Assembly (NCBI RefSeq): GCF_009663145.1 | Contig: NZ_VKHR01000055.1 | Span: 1-36,863, forward strand | Direction of reading: 5' to 3' | DNA: 36,863 bases | Origin: Shewanella sp. TC10 | GTDB taxonomy: Bacteria; Pseudomonadota; Gammaproteobacteria; Enterobacterales; Shewanellaceae | Part shown: in pieces, positions 24,270 through 31,976 of the stretch | How the letters are laid out: each line of letters opens with the position of its first letter | Position numbering within the stretch: the stretch's first letter is position 1 | Notes under the pieces: model-generated | The model's input: only the letters and a program-made list of their open reading frames with translations | Told to the model about the DNA's origin: nothing | Databases searched by the model: none | Made by a program: the position numbers and the translations under genes

Positions 24270-25130
24270 TTGCATTATTTAAGCTTAATTTTTTTATGGC
24301 CAATTTATTTACTCCAAGCCATTTGGGTAAAAAAAACCACACTAAAACTGCCTGAACCTAAAGGGTTACGTGAAGGTATTGTCAGACTAAATAATGCTGA
24401 TGATTCACAATTAAGCATAGATACTGAAGTCGTTTCCAGTTCAGATCCCAATACATTATCGATATTGGTTATTGGTGATTCTGCGGCCGCTGGGGTTGGG
24501 GTTGAAACTCAGCAACAAGCCCTAACAGGCCAAACGGTTCAATCCATTAGCGCGTTAACGAGCCAACAAACAGAGCCAGCAGCCCAAGTCCGCTATCACA
24601 AACTCAAATGGCGATTAATTGCTAAAAGCGGATACAGTACTAAGAATTGCTTAAACAAGCTCAACCACATATTAAGTCAAGCTCATCAAATTAGCGCCGA
24701 TACTGTGATTATTTCTTTAGGCGTGAACGATGTTTTAAGCCCGATTTCAGCCAAAACTTGGATTAGCCAACAGCAGCAATTATGTGAGTTGCTTTATACA
24801 TCATTAGGCTGCAATCAAATTATTATCACCAGTGTTCCACCGATGTCAGCCTTCCCCGCTTTACCCCAGCCTTTTAGGTGGTTTCTTGGTAGTAGAGCCA
24901 ATGAATTTAATCATGCTTTAACCCAGTGGATTGACCATAGCTCACTCCCATGTGAGCAATTAGATATGCGGGAATCATTGTCTAACGCAACCATGGCTGA
25001 AGATGGATTTCACCCCAGTGCAGAAATTTATCAACACTGGGGGAAAATGGCTGCTGGGTTAATTCAGTTGAATAAACAAGCTAATCACACCTCAGCAAAT
25101 TCCGTTCAGAATAAAACTAACGACCGATAA
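24270..25130 (+). CDS. SGNH/GDSL-family hydrolase
   Basis: This encodes 286 residues from TTG 24270, chosen because AAAGGA ends 9 nt upstream. The in-frame TTG at 24261 touches that site and is unlikely. An N-terminal hydrophobic stretch (HYLSLIFLWPIYLLQAIW) is a membrane anchor or uncleaved signal. Block I is 'VIGDSAAAGVGV' with the nucleophile Ser, block III is 'SLGVNDV' (GxND), and block V is 'DGFHPS' with the catalytic Asp and His. Such enzymes are esterases or lipases of broad range, often acting in the periplasm. The substrate is unknown. Confidence 0.85.
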   Translation: MHYLSLIFLWPIYLLQAIWVKKTTLKLPEPKGLREGIVRLNNADDSQLSIDTEVVSSSDPNTLSILVIGDSAAAGVGVETQQQALTGQTVQSISALTSQQTEPAAQVRYHKLKWRLIAKSGYSTKNCLNKLNHILSQAHQISADTVIISLGVNDVLSPISAKTWISQQQQLCELLYTSLGCNQIIITSVPPMSAFPALPQPFRWFLGSRANEFNHALTQWIDHSSLPCEQLDMRESLSNATMAEDGFHPSAEIYQHWGKMAAGLIQLNKQANHTSANSVQNKTNDR

Positions 25131-25154
25131 AGCGACCTGTTTTTATCTAAGCAA

Positions 25155-25262
25155 TTACTTTATACAAGAGTTACTCTAGACAAGAGTTATTCTAGGCGGC
25201 TGTTATTCTAAACAAGAGTTATTCTAGGCGACTGTTATTTTAAACAAGTGTTATTCTACACA
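25155..25262. repeat. 16-bp tandem repeat, about 6-7 copies
   Basis: Alternating units CAAGAGTTATTCTAGG and CGACTGTTATTTTAAA (16 bp each, giving a 32-bp higher-order period) run from the SGNH gene's 3' side into the last codons of the dehydrogenase gene. Confidence 0.7.
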
Positions 25263-26332
25263 ACAGTGAGTACTATCTTGCCTACATGATGCTTTTCCTG
25301 AAACACTTGCTGGGCAGTGGCAATGTCAGCTAAGGAAAATGTGTCAGCCACAATTGGTTTTATTTTTCCAGACTCAATCGTTGCCACTAAGTTCGCAAAT
25401 ACTTCAGGCTCTAAAACCGTGCAGCCAAAGAAGCTCAAATCCTTTAAATAAAGGGTTCTTACATCAAGTTCAACTAAGGCGCCGCCAATGGCACCTGAAA
25501 CGGCGTAGCGGCCACCAGGCTTTAACACATCGATTAACTGCGGCCATTGTTTACCAGCAACTAAATCAATCACCACATTAACGCTATTTTTCCCCAAGAT
25601 TTCAACTAAGTCTGCATCTCTTGGCAATACTTGATCCGCACCTAATTCAAGCAAAAGCTCATTTTTACTTGGACTGGTAATCGCAATGACTTTTGCACCG
25701 CGGGCTTTTACAAGCTGAATTGCTGCCGAGCCAACGCCACCAGATGCACCAGTAATCAAAACTGTATCAGTTGAACAAACTTTAGCGCGAGTTAGCATAT
25801 TTTCAGCGGTGGAATACGAACAAGGAAACGACGCTAGTTCCACATCAGTAAGAGAACTATTTATTACACAAGCATGTCTAGATGCCACAACGGTAAATTC
25901 TGCAAATCCACCATCACATTCAGAGCCATAATACCAAGGAGAGGCTAACTCTTTTCCTTTTGACTCTGTGATACATGGCTCAATTAACACTCGCTCACCA
26001 ATACGATCTTGTGGAACATTAGCCCCTACAGCCACAATCACGCCACATACATCTGCACCTTGAATACGAGGAAATACTAAGGCCTGACTTGACCAGCTAG
26101 CATCATCGCTTTCTGCACCTGATTTGGAATACCATGCTGTTCGGGTATTAATATCTGTGTTATTCACACCTGCAGCTAGTACACGAATAAGCACTTCACC
26201 GTCTGCTGGCGCGGGGACTTTAATCTGGTTATTAACTTGCAACATCTCTGGCCCACCATGGCCAATTAACTGAACCCCTTTCATTGTTTCTGGGATCGCT
26301 TGGTTTAGGCTTGATGCTTCTAAAGACGGCAT
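25256..26332 (-). CDS. Zinc-type alcohol dehydrogenase-like (MDR/quinone oxidoreductase) protein
   Basis: This encodes 358 residues. It is an MDR-superfamily oxidoreductase with an N-terminal GroES-like domain ('AGVNNTDINTRTAWYS', 'GADVCGVIVAVG') and a nucleotide-binding domain with 'VLITGASGGVGSAAIQLVKARGAKVIA' (AxGGVG, NADPH type). Cys ligands of the structural zinc lobe are not clear. It probably reduces or oxidises a small carbonyl compound. The start at ATG 26332 has GGAG 8 nt upstream and overlaps the tetR stop by 13 bp, so the two form an operon. The TetR protein probably controls it. Confidence 0.85.
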   Translation of the reverse strand: MPSLEASSLNQAIPETMKGVQLIGHGGPEMLQVNNQIKVPAPADGEVLIRVLAAGVNNTDINTRTAWYSKSGAESDDASWSSQALVFPRIQGADVCGVIVAVGANVPQDRIGERVLIEPCITESKGKELASPWYYGSECDGGFAEFTVVASRHACVINSSLTDVELASFPCSYSTAENMLTRAKVCSTDTVLITGASGGVGSAAIQLVKARGAKVIAITSPSKNELLLELGADQVLPRDADLVEILGKNSVNVVIDLVAGKQWPQLIDVLKPGGRYAVSGAIGGALVELDVRTLYLKDLSFFGCTVLEPEVFANLVATIESGKIKPIVADTFSLADIATAQQVFQEKHHVGKIVLTVV

Positions 26333-26979
26333 ACTGGTGACTCCATAATGATAGATATAACTTGTTTGGCTGAAAGCACTGACTCTTGGCCCATTAAAGG
26401 CCAGGTGGTTGAAACACCCTCATGTAGTAAAAATAATGCTGAAGCGAGATCAGGTCGAAGACTGGCGTCAGCTAATCGCTGACGTACATCTAACTTATGG
26501 CTCGCCACCGCATTAATCACATCCTGATTATCAGGAAATGCGCTGATGGCATTCATCGACATACACCCATTAGGTGCAAATTGCTGCATCCATTTCTCTA
26601 ACTGAGAAAAAATAAATAACACAGATTCTGTGCCTGTATTAGCTGCCTCATCAGTCAAAAATGAAAGATACCTTTGGTGGCGATACTCAAGCGCTGCAAC
26701 AATCATCGCCTCTTTAGAGGGGTAATGCTTGTATAGGGTTCGCAAGCTCACATTACATGCCGTTTTTAATTGCGCCACACTTGGTTCTGCAAAACCCAAC
26801 TGGCTAAATGCGACTTCTAAACTCGCAGCAATTTGTACTTTCAATGGCTGCGAATTGTCAGCAGTGAAATCAACGCCTGAACTGTTACCTGCTTCACTTT
26901 TAGTCTGCCGATCGTTTATAAGCCCATCGTTAATAGGCACATCGCTAACAGACGCATCGTTAATAAGCGAACTTTTCAT
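26320..26979 (-). CDS. TetR-family repressor with repeat-derived N-terminus
   Basis: This encodes 219 residues. The TetR DNA-binding domain begins only at about residue 46, with the helix-turn-helix at 65-87 ('SVAQLKTACNVSLRTLYKHY'). The first 45 residues are an extension whose residues 4-23 are four pentapeptides (SLIND, ASVSD, VPIND, GLIND) coded by a 15-bp tandem repeat. GAGGTG precedes the ATG, so the extension is probably translated. The ligand domain follows. It is first in an operon with the MDR dehydrogenase and has two inverted-repeat operators just upstream, so it very likely represses itself and the dehydrogenase. Confidence 0.87.
   Translation of the reverse strand: MKSSLINDASVSDVPINDGLINDRQTKSEAGNSSGVDFTADNSQPLKVQIAASLEVAFSQLGFAEPSVAQLKTACNVSLRTLYKHYPSKEAMIVAALEYRHQRYLSFLTDEAANTGTESVLFIFSQLEKWMQQFAPNGCMSMNAISAFPDNQDVINAVASHKLDVRQRLADASLRPDLASALFLLHEGVSTTWPLMGQESVLSAKQVISIIMESPVCRL
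26911..26970 (-). repeat. In-frame 15-bp tandem repeat, 4 copies, inside tetR
   Basis: Units related to ATCGTTAATAAGCGA (plus strand) repeat four times and encode the pentapeptides at residues 4-23 of the TetR protein. Confidence 0.7.
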
Positions 26980-26991
26980 ATACTCACCTCA

Positions 26992-27011
26992 GGTAGAATA
27001 CTTACTCTACC
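26992..27011. promoter_or_regulatory. TetR operator 1
   Basis: GGTAGAATACTTACTCTACC has 6-bp inverted arms (GGTAGA/TCTACC) and lies 12 bp before the tetR start codon. Confidence 0.75.
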
Positions 27012-27017
27012 CATATA

Positions 27018-27035
27018 GTAGAATGAACACTCTAC
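27018..27035. promoter_or_regulatory. TetR operator 2
   Basis: GTAGAATGAACACTCTAC shares the GTAGAAT...ACTCTAC half-sites and spacing of operator 1. Centre-to-centre distance is about 25 bp. Confidence 0.75.
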
Positions 27036-27165
27036 CCTGTCAACGGGTAACAATCTAAATCGTTACTCTGATCGATTAGACAGTGAGGTTCTAAAACATT
27101 TAATTCATCTGCTACAAGAATGACTTAATCGACCGCTCAATGGTTTATGGCCATTAGGACAAACA

Positions 27166-27303
27166 CTGATATTAAAAACGCTGGGATTAAAAACACAAAG
27201 GCTTAAAACTCAATTGCCTAAAACTCAATTACTTAAAACACTATGTTTGAAACCGATGGTTTAAAACCAATATCTTAAAATCAATATTTTATAATCAATG
27301 GTT
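27166..27303. repeat. Degenerate 14-15 bp tandem repeat, about 8 copies
   Basis: Variants of CTTAAAACTCAATTG (CCTAAAACTCAATTA, TTAAAACCAATATC, TTAAAATCAATATT) run head to tail. It is non-coding. The rest of the 26980-27585 gap holds the TetR operators and the alginate lyase promoter region. Confidence 0.65.
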
Positions 27304-27399
27304 AACAGTATTGAATGATTAGTAAGCATCTTGGAATAGTCATGTATACCTGAACGATATGAACACTTGGAGGGGGATTTGTTGGGCAGGTAAATAAGT

Positions 27400-27415
27400 T
27401 GTGATTTGAGTCAAA
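27400..27415 (+). promoter_or_regulatory. CRP-like site before the alginate lyase gene
   Basis: TGTGATTTGAGTCAAA: the left half fits TGTGA-N6-TCACA fully, the right half at three of five bases. It is about 170 bp before the start. Confidence 0.45.
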
Positions 27416-27585
27416 CTTCATTTGTATTATTATACGTCAAATGTAATATTTAGCGTTATATTGTCCATAAGCAATAACGATAATCACAGGTATTATTCAT
27501 ATAAGTGCACAGATGCTCATAAGTGAAATGCCGACACCATTCACTAAAACTCTAATAGATAATAAGAAGTAGGAATGTAGTTACC

Positions 27586-28461
27586 ATGAAAAAATTATCA
27601 GTAATTCCTTTAACAATCCTTGTGTCAGGCTTTTTGACAGCTTGTGCCTCCACCACTGAACCATCCGTTAATCCATACCCAGCGGCAACTGGAGAGCGAA
27701 CGGCACCAGCGACTCACCCTCAATTTGCTAATATTCTAGCAGCATCAAAACTTCAAATTTCTACACCTAATTCAAGACCAGGCAGCAAATATGAACTTGC
27801 CACAGACAGTGATTTTAGCGGGATCGTGAATGAACACTTTTATGTCGACCAAGGTTCACAAGCATTAGTGATGAATATGGAAGGCTATAAACTGCGCAAC
27901 GAATTACGCGTACTAGAAAACTTTAAGTCAGATCTTCCGAATACCTTTTATCATCTATCTGCCGAGTTGATGCCAATCAATCCAAGAGACTCGGTTAAAG
28001 ACAGCCCATCTAAAAATGACGCGATGACATTCTTACAAGTCCACAATAAGGGCACCTTTGATGACGGAAAACATGGGGTTGGCTATATCCCCCATCCACT
28101 GCTGCGCTTAGTGTATGAAGCTGACCGCAAAGGCATTAAAGATCACTACTGGGCTATCATTAAAAATAACGCTGTAAATTGCAGCAAAGATAGTGGAAAC
28201 CGCGACACATCTGATTGTAAAAATGCATATATCCGCTTCGACCTTGGTGCATACGATCCAAATGCTCCTACTAAATTCGATATTATTGTTGGTGATTCAA
28301 AATTAGTAATTAATCGAGATGGTGAGAACCAAGTCGAACATGACATCACTTATTGGAAAGAAATGCTCAATTACTTCAAAGCTGGGGTATACAACCAATT
28401 TGAGAATGGAAAAAGTGAGGCTCACTTCTATCAGCTAGATTATAAAATCGAGCAAAAATAA
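27586..28461 (+). CDS. Alginate lyase, polysaccharide lyase family 7, lipoprotein
   Basis: This encodes 291 residues. The signal peptide ends in a lipobox with Cys20 (SGFLTAC), so it is probably an outer-membrane lipoprotein. The PL7 signature motifs are present in order: RNELR at 104-108 (RxELR), QVH at 151-153 (the Q(I/V)H motif) and YFKAGVYNQ at 263-271. Together these build the active-site cleft that cuts alginate by beta-elimination. It stands alone, with no other alginate genes in the window. A CRP-like site upstream would fit catabolite control. It could release oligosaccharides at the cell surface from algal or bacterial alginate. Confidence 0.9.
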   Translation: MKKLSVIPLTILVSGFLTACASTTEPSVNPYPAATGERTAPATHPQFANILAASKLQISTPNSRPGSKYELATDSDFSGIVNEHFYVDQGSQALVMNMEGYKLRNELRVLENFKSDLPNTFYHLSAELMPINPRDSVKDSPSKNDAMTFLQVHNKGTFDDGKHGVGYIPHPLLRLVYEADRKGIKDHYWAIIKNNAVNCSKDSGNRDTSDCKNAYIRFDLGAYDPNAPTKFDIIVGDSKLVINRDGENQVEHDITYWKEMLNYFKAGVYNQFENGKSEAHFYQLDYKIEQK

Positions 28462-28675
28462 TCCTATTCGTGAATAGTTGGTAGCAAACGTTATCAACTA
28501 TTCACACCTACAAACTATTTCCCTATCACCCGAATCACGTTAAGTTCCCAAGCTCAAAAAAGTAAAAGTCGTATGTAAGCTTTCATGGAAGAACAATAGT
28601 ACCGAGGCCAGACTTGAACTGGCACGCCCGATTTTAAAACGACGAGGGATTTTATAATCTTTTAAACTTTAGACA

Positions 28676-28703
28676 TAAAAAAGCCCCGACTAATGTCGAG
28701 GCT
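28676..28703 (-). terminator. Array terminator, distal unit of locus 2
   Basis: GCCCCGAC/GTCGAGGC stem with TTTTTT on the minus strand. The intact TCTCT target of the mini-element family lies just beyond it. Confidence 0.75.
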
Positions 28704-28814
28704 CATTCTCTTAATAAAAGCATAATGGTACCCGAGGCCTGACTTGAACTGGCACGCCCGATTTTAAAATGACGAGGGATTTTATCTTAGTTCAATTAAT
28801 CAAATTTTGGACAC

Positions 28815-28845
28815 AAAAAAGCCCCAACTTTCGTTGAGGCTTTTT
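28815..28845 (-). terminator. Array terminator next to tRNA-Leu, locus 2
   Basis: GCCCCAAC/GTTGAGGC stem, minus-strand GGGGCTTTTTT. First terminator after the tRNA operon. Confidence 0.82.
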
Positions 28846-28871
28846 CGCACCATACTTACGTATGTAAATGA

Positions 28872-28957
28872 TGGTACCCGAGGCCAGACTTGAACTGGCA
28901 CGCCTATTAAGCGAGGGATTTTAAATCCCTTGTGTCTACCGATTCCACCACTCGGGC
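28872..28957 (-). tRNA. tRNA-Leu(UAA), tRNA operon
   Basis: 86 nt, identical to 21315-21400, with anticodon UAA and encoded CCA. It is last in the Gly-Cys-Leu operon, the same order as E. coli glyW-cysT-leuZ beside pgsA. Confidence 0.96.
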
Positions 28958-29017
28958 AAAAGTGTTGTTTTAACCGTTTATCGTCTTAAAAGCGACTAAA
29001 CAATTAAACAAAAATTG

Positions 29018-29091
29018 TGGAGGCGCGACCCGGAGTCGAACCGAGGTCGACGGATTTGCAATCCGCAGCATAGCCATTCTGCCATCGCGCC
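29018..29091 (-). tRNA. tRNA-Cys(GCA)
   Basis: 74 nt on the minus strand, starting GGCGCGATGG and ending CGCGCCTCCA. The anticodon arm CGGATTGCAAATCCG gives anticodon GCA. Confidence 0.96.
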
Positions 29092-29105
29092 GTATAGAGA
29101 ATGAT

Positions 29106-29181
29106 TGGAGCGACATATCGGGTTCGAACCGATGACCTATACCTTGGCAAGGTATCGCTCTACCAACTGAGCTAATGTCGC
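29106..29181 (-). tRNA. tRNA-Gly(GCC)
   Basis: 76 nt on the minus strand, starting GCGACATTAGCTCAG and ending GTCGCTCCA. The anticodon arm ACCTTGCCAAGGT gives anticodon GCC. First mature tRNA of the operon. Confidence 0.96.
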
Positions 29182-29210
29182 ATCTCTTACGCTTAACTAA
29201 TTCAATTAAC

Positions 29211-29323
29211 AAGGTATCGTCTGATACAAAGCAAACTGAGCTAATGTCGCATCTCTCTCGCTTAAGTAATTCAATCAACAAGGTATCGTCTGATACAAGG
29301 CCAACTGAACTAATGTCGCAATC
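29211..29323 (-). repeat. Two tRNA-Gly 5'-half copies upstream of tRNA-Gly
   Basis: The 5' half of tRNA-Gly plus its upstream flank is repeated at 29211-29279 (69 bp) and in part at 29280-29323. GCGACATTAG(C/T)TCAGTT and CGATACCTT are kept. The middle is replaced by GTATCAGACGATAC, a perfect 5-bp hairpin. They are transcribed ahead of the real tRNA in its leader. Confidence 0.82.
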
Positions 29324-29411
29324 ATTTGCCTATCTTCGCAGATTAGGCCTCGATGTCATCAAGCTGCAACCTTTCGGTTATAAGCTGAAGCATCGCTGTC
29401 TACGGGGGTGC

Positions 29412-29439
29412 ATTCTACCGATTTCAGTGTCGGTGTCAA
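29412..29439 (-). promoter_or_regulatory. Promoter of the Gly-Cys-Leu tRNA operon
   Basis: On the minus strand TTGACA, 16 bp, TAGAAT, then a GC-rich discriminator (GCACCCCCG), typical of stable-RNA promoters under stringent control. The start is expected near 29404, which gives a leader of about 220 nt that contains the tRNA-Gly half copies. Confidence 0.8.
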
Positions 29440-29501
29440 TTGCTGTTTTCAACAAAAATGACTGAATGCGCACTAAATAAACTTATTGAACTTTTATTGT
29501 G

Positions 29502-30050
29502 CTATTCAGCTGTTAAGTCTTTCCAAGCTGCTGAAATATAACTCATCATCGACCAGAAAGTCAGTACTGCAGCGACATAGAATAGCCCATAGGCCACATT
29601 GGTTAAAAATTCATTCGGTTGCCAAATCAAACCGATGATCGCCACCATTTGTGCAGCAGTTTTATATTTTCCAATCCAAGAAACTGCAACGACCCCACGC
29701 TTTCCAATTTCGGCCATCCACTCTCGCAGTGCTGAAATAACAATTTCGCGGCCAATCATAAATAGTGCCGCTAACGTCAGGTAAATATTATCGTTTTGTT
29801 GAACCAGCAATACCAACGCAGTAGTGACCATAATTTTATCCGCAACCGGATCTAAAAAGGCACCAAAACGTGTGGACTGCTTAAGCTTTCTTGCTGCATA
29901 ACCGTCTAACGCGTCTGTTACCGCCGCCAACCAGAAGATAAATGCGGACGCAAAAGGCGCCCAAGAATATGGGAGATAAAAAACAACGACAAAAACCGGC
30001 AAAAGTACAAGCCGGAATAATGTTAGCGCTATAGGTAAATTAAAAGGCAT
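29502..30050 (-). CDS. pgsA: CDP-diacylglycerol-glycerol-3-phosphate 3-phosphatidyltransferase
   Basis: This encodes 182 residues from ATG 30050 (MPFNLPIALTLFRL), which matches the E. coli start (MQFNIPTLLTLFRV). An in-frame TTG four codons earlier is less likely. It makes phosphatidylglycerophosphate, the committed step to phosphatidylglycerol and cardiolipin, in the inner membrane. The CDP-alcohol transferase motif DG-x2-AR-x(8-9)-G-x3-D-x3-D is seen in 'DALDGYAARKLKQSTRFGAF' followed by 'LDPVADK'. Several hydrophobic helices are present. It is last in the uvrY-uvrC-pgsA operon, 45 nt after uvrC. The tRNA operon follows from its own promoter. Confidence 0.95.
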   Translation of the reverse strand: MPFNLPIALTLFRLVLLPVFVVVFYLPYSWAPFASAFIFWLAAVTDALDGYAARKLKQSTRFGAFLDPVADKIMVTTALVLLVQQNDNIYLTLAALFMIGREIVISALREWMAEIGKRGVVAVSWIGKYKTAAQMVAIIGLIWQPNEFLTNVAYGLFYVAAVLTFWSMMSYISAAWKDLTAE

Positions 30051-30095
30051 TGAAGAAACCAAATAGTCAGAAACAGCGCCAATCTTGCCTTAATT

Positions 30096-31928
30096 TTATC
30101 CCCCTCGCAATGCATCATGGATTGTTTGTGCCATTTCTAGGCTAATTCCAGGCACTTTTGTTAATTCTGCCACACTAGCGCCCTTCACCTCCTGTATTCC
30201 ACCCAAGTGTTGTAACAGTAATTTACGTCTTTTAGGCCCCACTCCTTGAATAGATTCTAAGGTGGAAGTATTACGGGTCTTCTGACGCTTGTTTCGGTGT
30301 CCTGTAATGGCAAATCGATGTGACTCATCGCGAATATGTAATATCAGATGAAATGCTGGTGAATCACTGGCAAGTTCAAACGTTTGTTCAGTGCCACCAA
30401 AAACAAAAGTTTCCAGTCCAGCTTTTCGACCTTCTCCTTTGGTCACGCCAATTAGCAATGGTGGTCTGTCTAAATGAACACATTTTTCATCAACAATGGT
30501 TTGTGCAATGCGCAACTGACCTAAGCCACCATCAATAAATACAATGTCGGGGACTTTGCCGTTATTGTCGATTTTATCAAATCGACGTTTAAGGGCTTGC
30601 TCCATCGCGGCATAATCATCGCCGCCGGTGATACCATTAATGTTGTAACGACGATAATCTGCTTTATAGGGGCCTTCTCGGTTAAACACCACGCAAGAAG
30701 CGACAGTGCTCTCTCCCATTGTATGGCTTATATCAAAACACTCCATACGGGTAATTTGATGACCAAACTCCAACGCTTCTTCTAATAACTGAAAACGTTG
30801 TTCAACAGTATTTTTGTGGGATAAACGCGTATTAACCGCATTACTTGCATTGGTAACAGCTAATCGCAAAAAGTTAGCCCGCTCACCACGAACATGGGTT
30901 TTGATTTCAAATTTACGCTCTAATGCTGAGGAAATGGTTTCTTCAAGCACTTTTTTCTCGTCAAAGTTTTCACTGATGATCACTTCTTTTGGAATCGTTC
31001 TTTGAATATCTGCGTTTAAATAAAATTGACCAATAAATGACACCAAAACTTCTTCTAATTCTGTTTCCGCTGGTACCGTTGGGTAGTAACTCCGGCTGCC
31101 GAAAATTTTACCGTCACGAATAAACAATAAATGAAAACAAACAATACCAGATGCGTAATGTACGCCAATAACGTCCATATCACCTTTATGGTTCGACACT
31201 TCTTGCTGCTCAGCTACGCGTCTTAATGCTGTGATTTGATCTCGATATTGGGCCGCAGATTCGTATTCCATTTCATTAGCAGCAGTGTCCATTTTAGCCA
31301 CCAGCTCACTAATCACTTGTTTGTCTTTCCCCCGTAAAAACAGGCTTGCAAGCTTTACTTGGCCAGCGTAGTCCTCATCAGAGATACGTCCGACACAAGG
31401 CGCACTGCAACGCTCTAATTGATACTGTAAACATGGACGTGAGCGAGACTTATAGTACAAATCATCACATTGGCGAATAGGAAACAACTTTTGCATCAGG
31501 TTTAGACTTTCGCGCACTGCTCCGCCATTAGGATATGGACCAAAGTAATGGCCTTTTTCTCTTTTCGGGCCACGATGATAAGCCAGTCTAGGATGCTTAT
31601 GACCACTTAATAGAATGTACGGATAAGATTTATCGTCACGTAGCAATACATTGTACTTAGGCATGTATTGCTTGATGTAATCATTCTCAAGTAATAAAGC
31701 ATCGGTTTCACTATGTGTCAGGGTGACATCAACATTGGCAATGCGAGCAACTAAAGCTTGAGTTTTAACGTTGGGCAGGTTCGCCCTAAAATAGGATGAG
31801 AGACGCTTTTTGAGATCTTTTGCTTTACCCACATAAATGACTTCACCTTTGTCATCGTACATACGATAAACACCTGGTGAAGAAGAGACGGTTTTTAAAA
31901 ATAATTTTGAATTAAAGCTTGAAGGCAT
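30096..31928 (-). CDS. uvrC: Excinuclease ABC subunit C
   Basis: This encodes 610 residues from ATG 31928, with AGGA 6 nt upstream. UvrC makes the two cuts on either side of a DNA lesion in nucleotide excision repair. The N-terminal GIY-YIG nuclease domain ('GVYRMYDDKGEVIYVGKAKDL', from about residue 18) makes the 3' cut. A UVR motif for UvrB contact lies near 200-235. The RNase H-like domain ('MECFDISHTMGES', 'VFIDGGLGQL') makes the 5' cut, and a C-terminal helix-hairpin-helix pair ('IQGVGPKRRKLLLQHLGG') binds DNA. It lies between uvrY and pgsA as in E. coli. Confidence 0.97.
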   Translation of the reverse strand: MPSSFNSKLFLKTVSSSPGVYRMYDDKGEVIYVGKAKDLKKRLSSYFRANLPNVKTQALVARIANVDVTLTHSETDALLLENDYIKQYMPKYNVLLRDDKSYPYILLSGHKHPRLAYHRGPKREKGHYFGPYPNGGAVRESLNLMQKLFPIRQCDDLYYKSRSRPCLQYQLERCSAPCVGRISDEDYAGQVKLASLFLRGKDKQVISELVAKMDTAANEMEYESAAQYRDQITALRRVAEQQEVSNHKGDMDVIGVHYASGIVCFHLLFIRDGKIFGSRSYYPTVPAETELEEVLVSFIGQFYLNADIQRTIPKEVIISENFDEKKVLEETISSALERKFEIKTHVRGERANFLRLAVTNASNAVNTRLSHKNTVEQRFQLLEEALEFGHQITRMECFDISHTMGESTVASCVVFNREGPYKADYRRYNINGITGGDDYAAMEQALKRRFDKIDNNGKVPDIVFIDGGLGQLRIAQTIVDEKCVHLDRPPLLIGVTKGEGRKAGLETFVFGGTEQTFELASDSPAFHLILHIRDESHRFAITGHRNKRQKTRNTSTLESIQGVGPKRRKLLLQHLGGIQEVKGASVAELTKVPGISLEMAQTIHDALRGG

Positions 31929-31976
31929 CAACTATCCTAAAATAGGCGTCGATACCTTTGTATGAACACCTAATGG

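Larger units (their letters stand above)
28597..28871 (-). repeat. Tandem array of tRNA-Leu 3'-half copies and terminators (locus 2)
   Basis: Two units lie downstream of the second tRNA-Leu gene. They hold tRNA-Leu 3' halves at 28726-28785 and 28597-28655, each with a terminator. The 146-bp unit 28726-28871 differs from the locus-1 unit 20918-21063 at only about eight positions, though it is next to the tRNA here and farthest from it there. The distal copy has lost two bases of the acceptor end (TAGTACCGAGG). Confidence 0.87.

Noticed and set aside
28970..29281. Minus-strand open frame of 103 codons across the tRNA cluster
   Set aside because: It overlaps tRNA-Cys and tRNA-Gly and the tRNA-Gly half copies. 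The apparent protein repeats come from the half-tRNA repeats.
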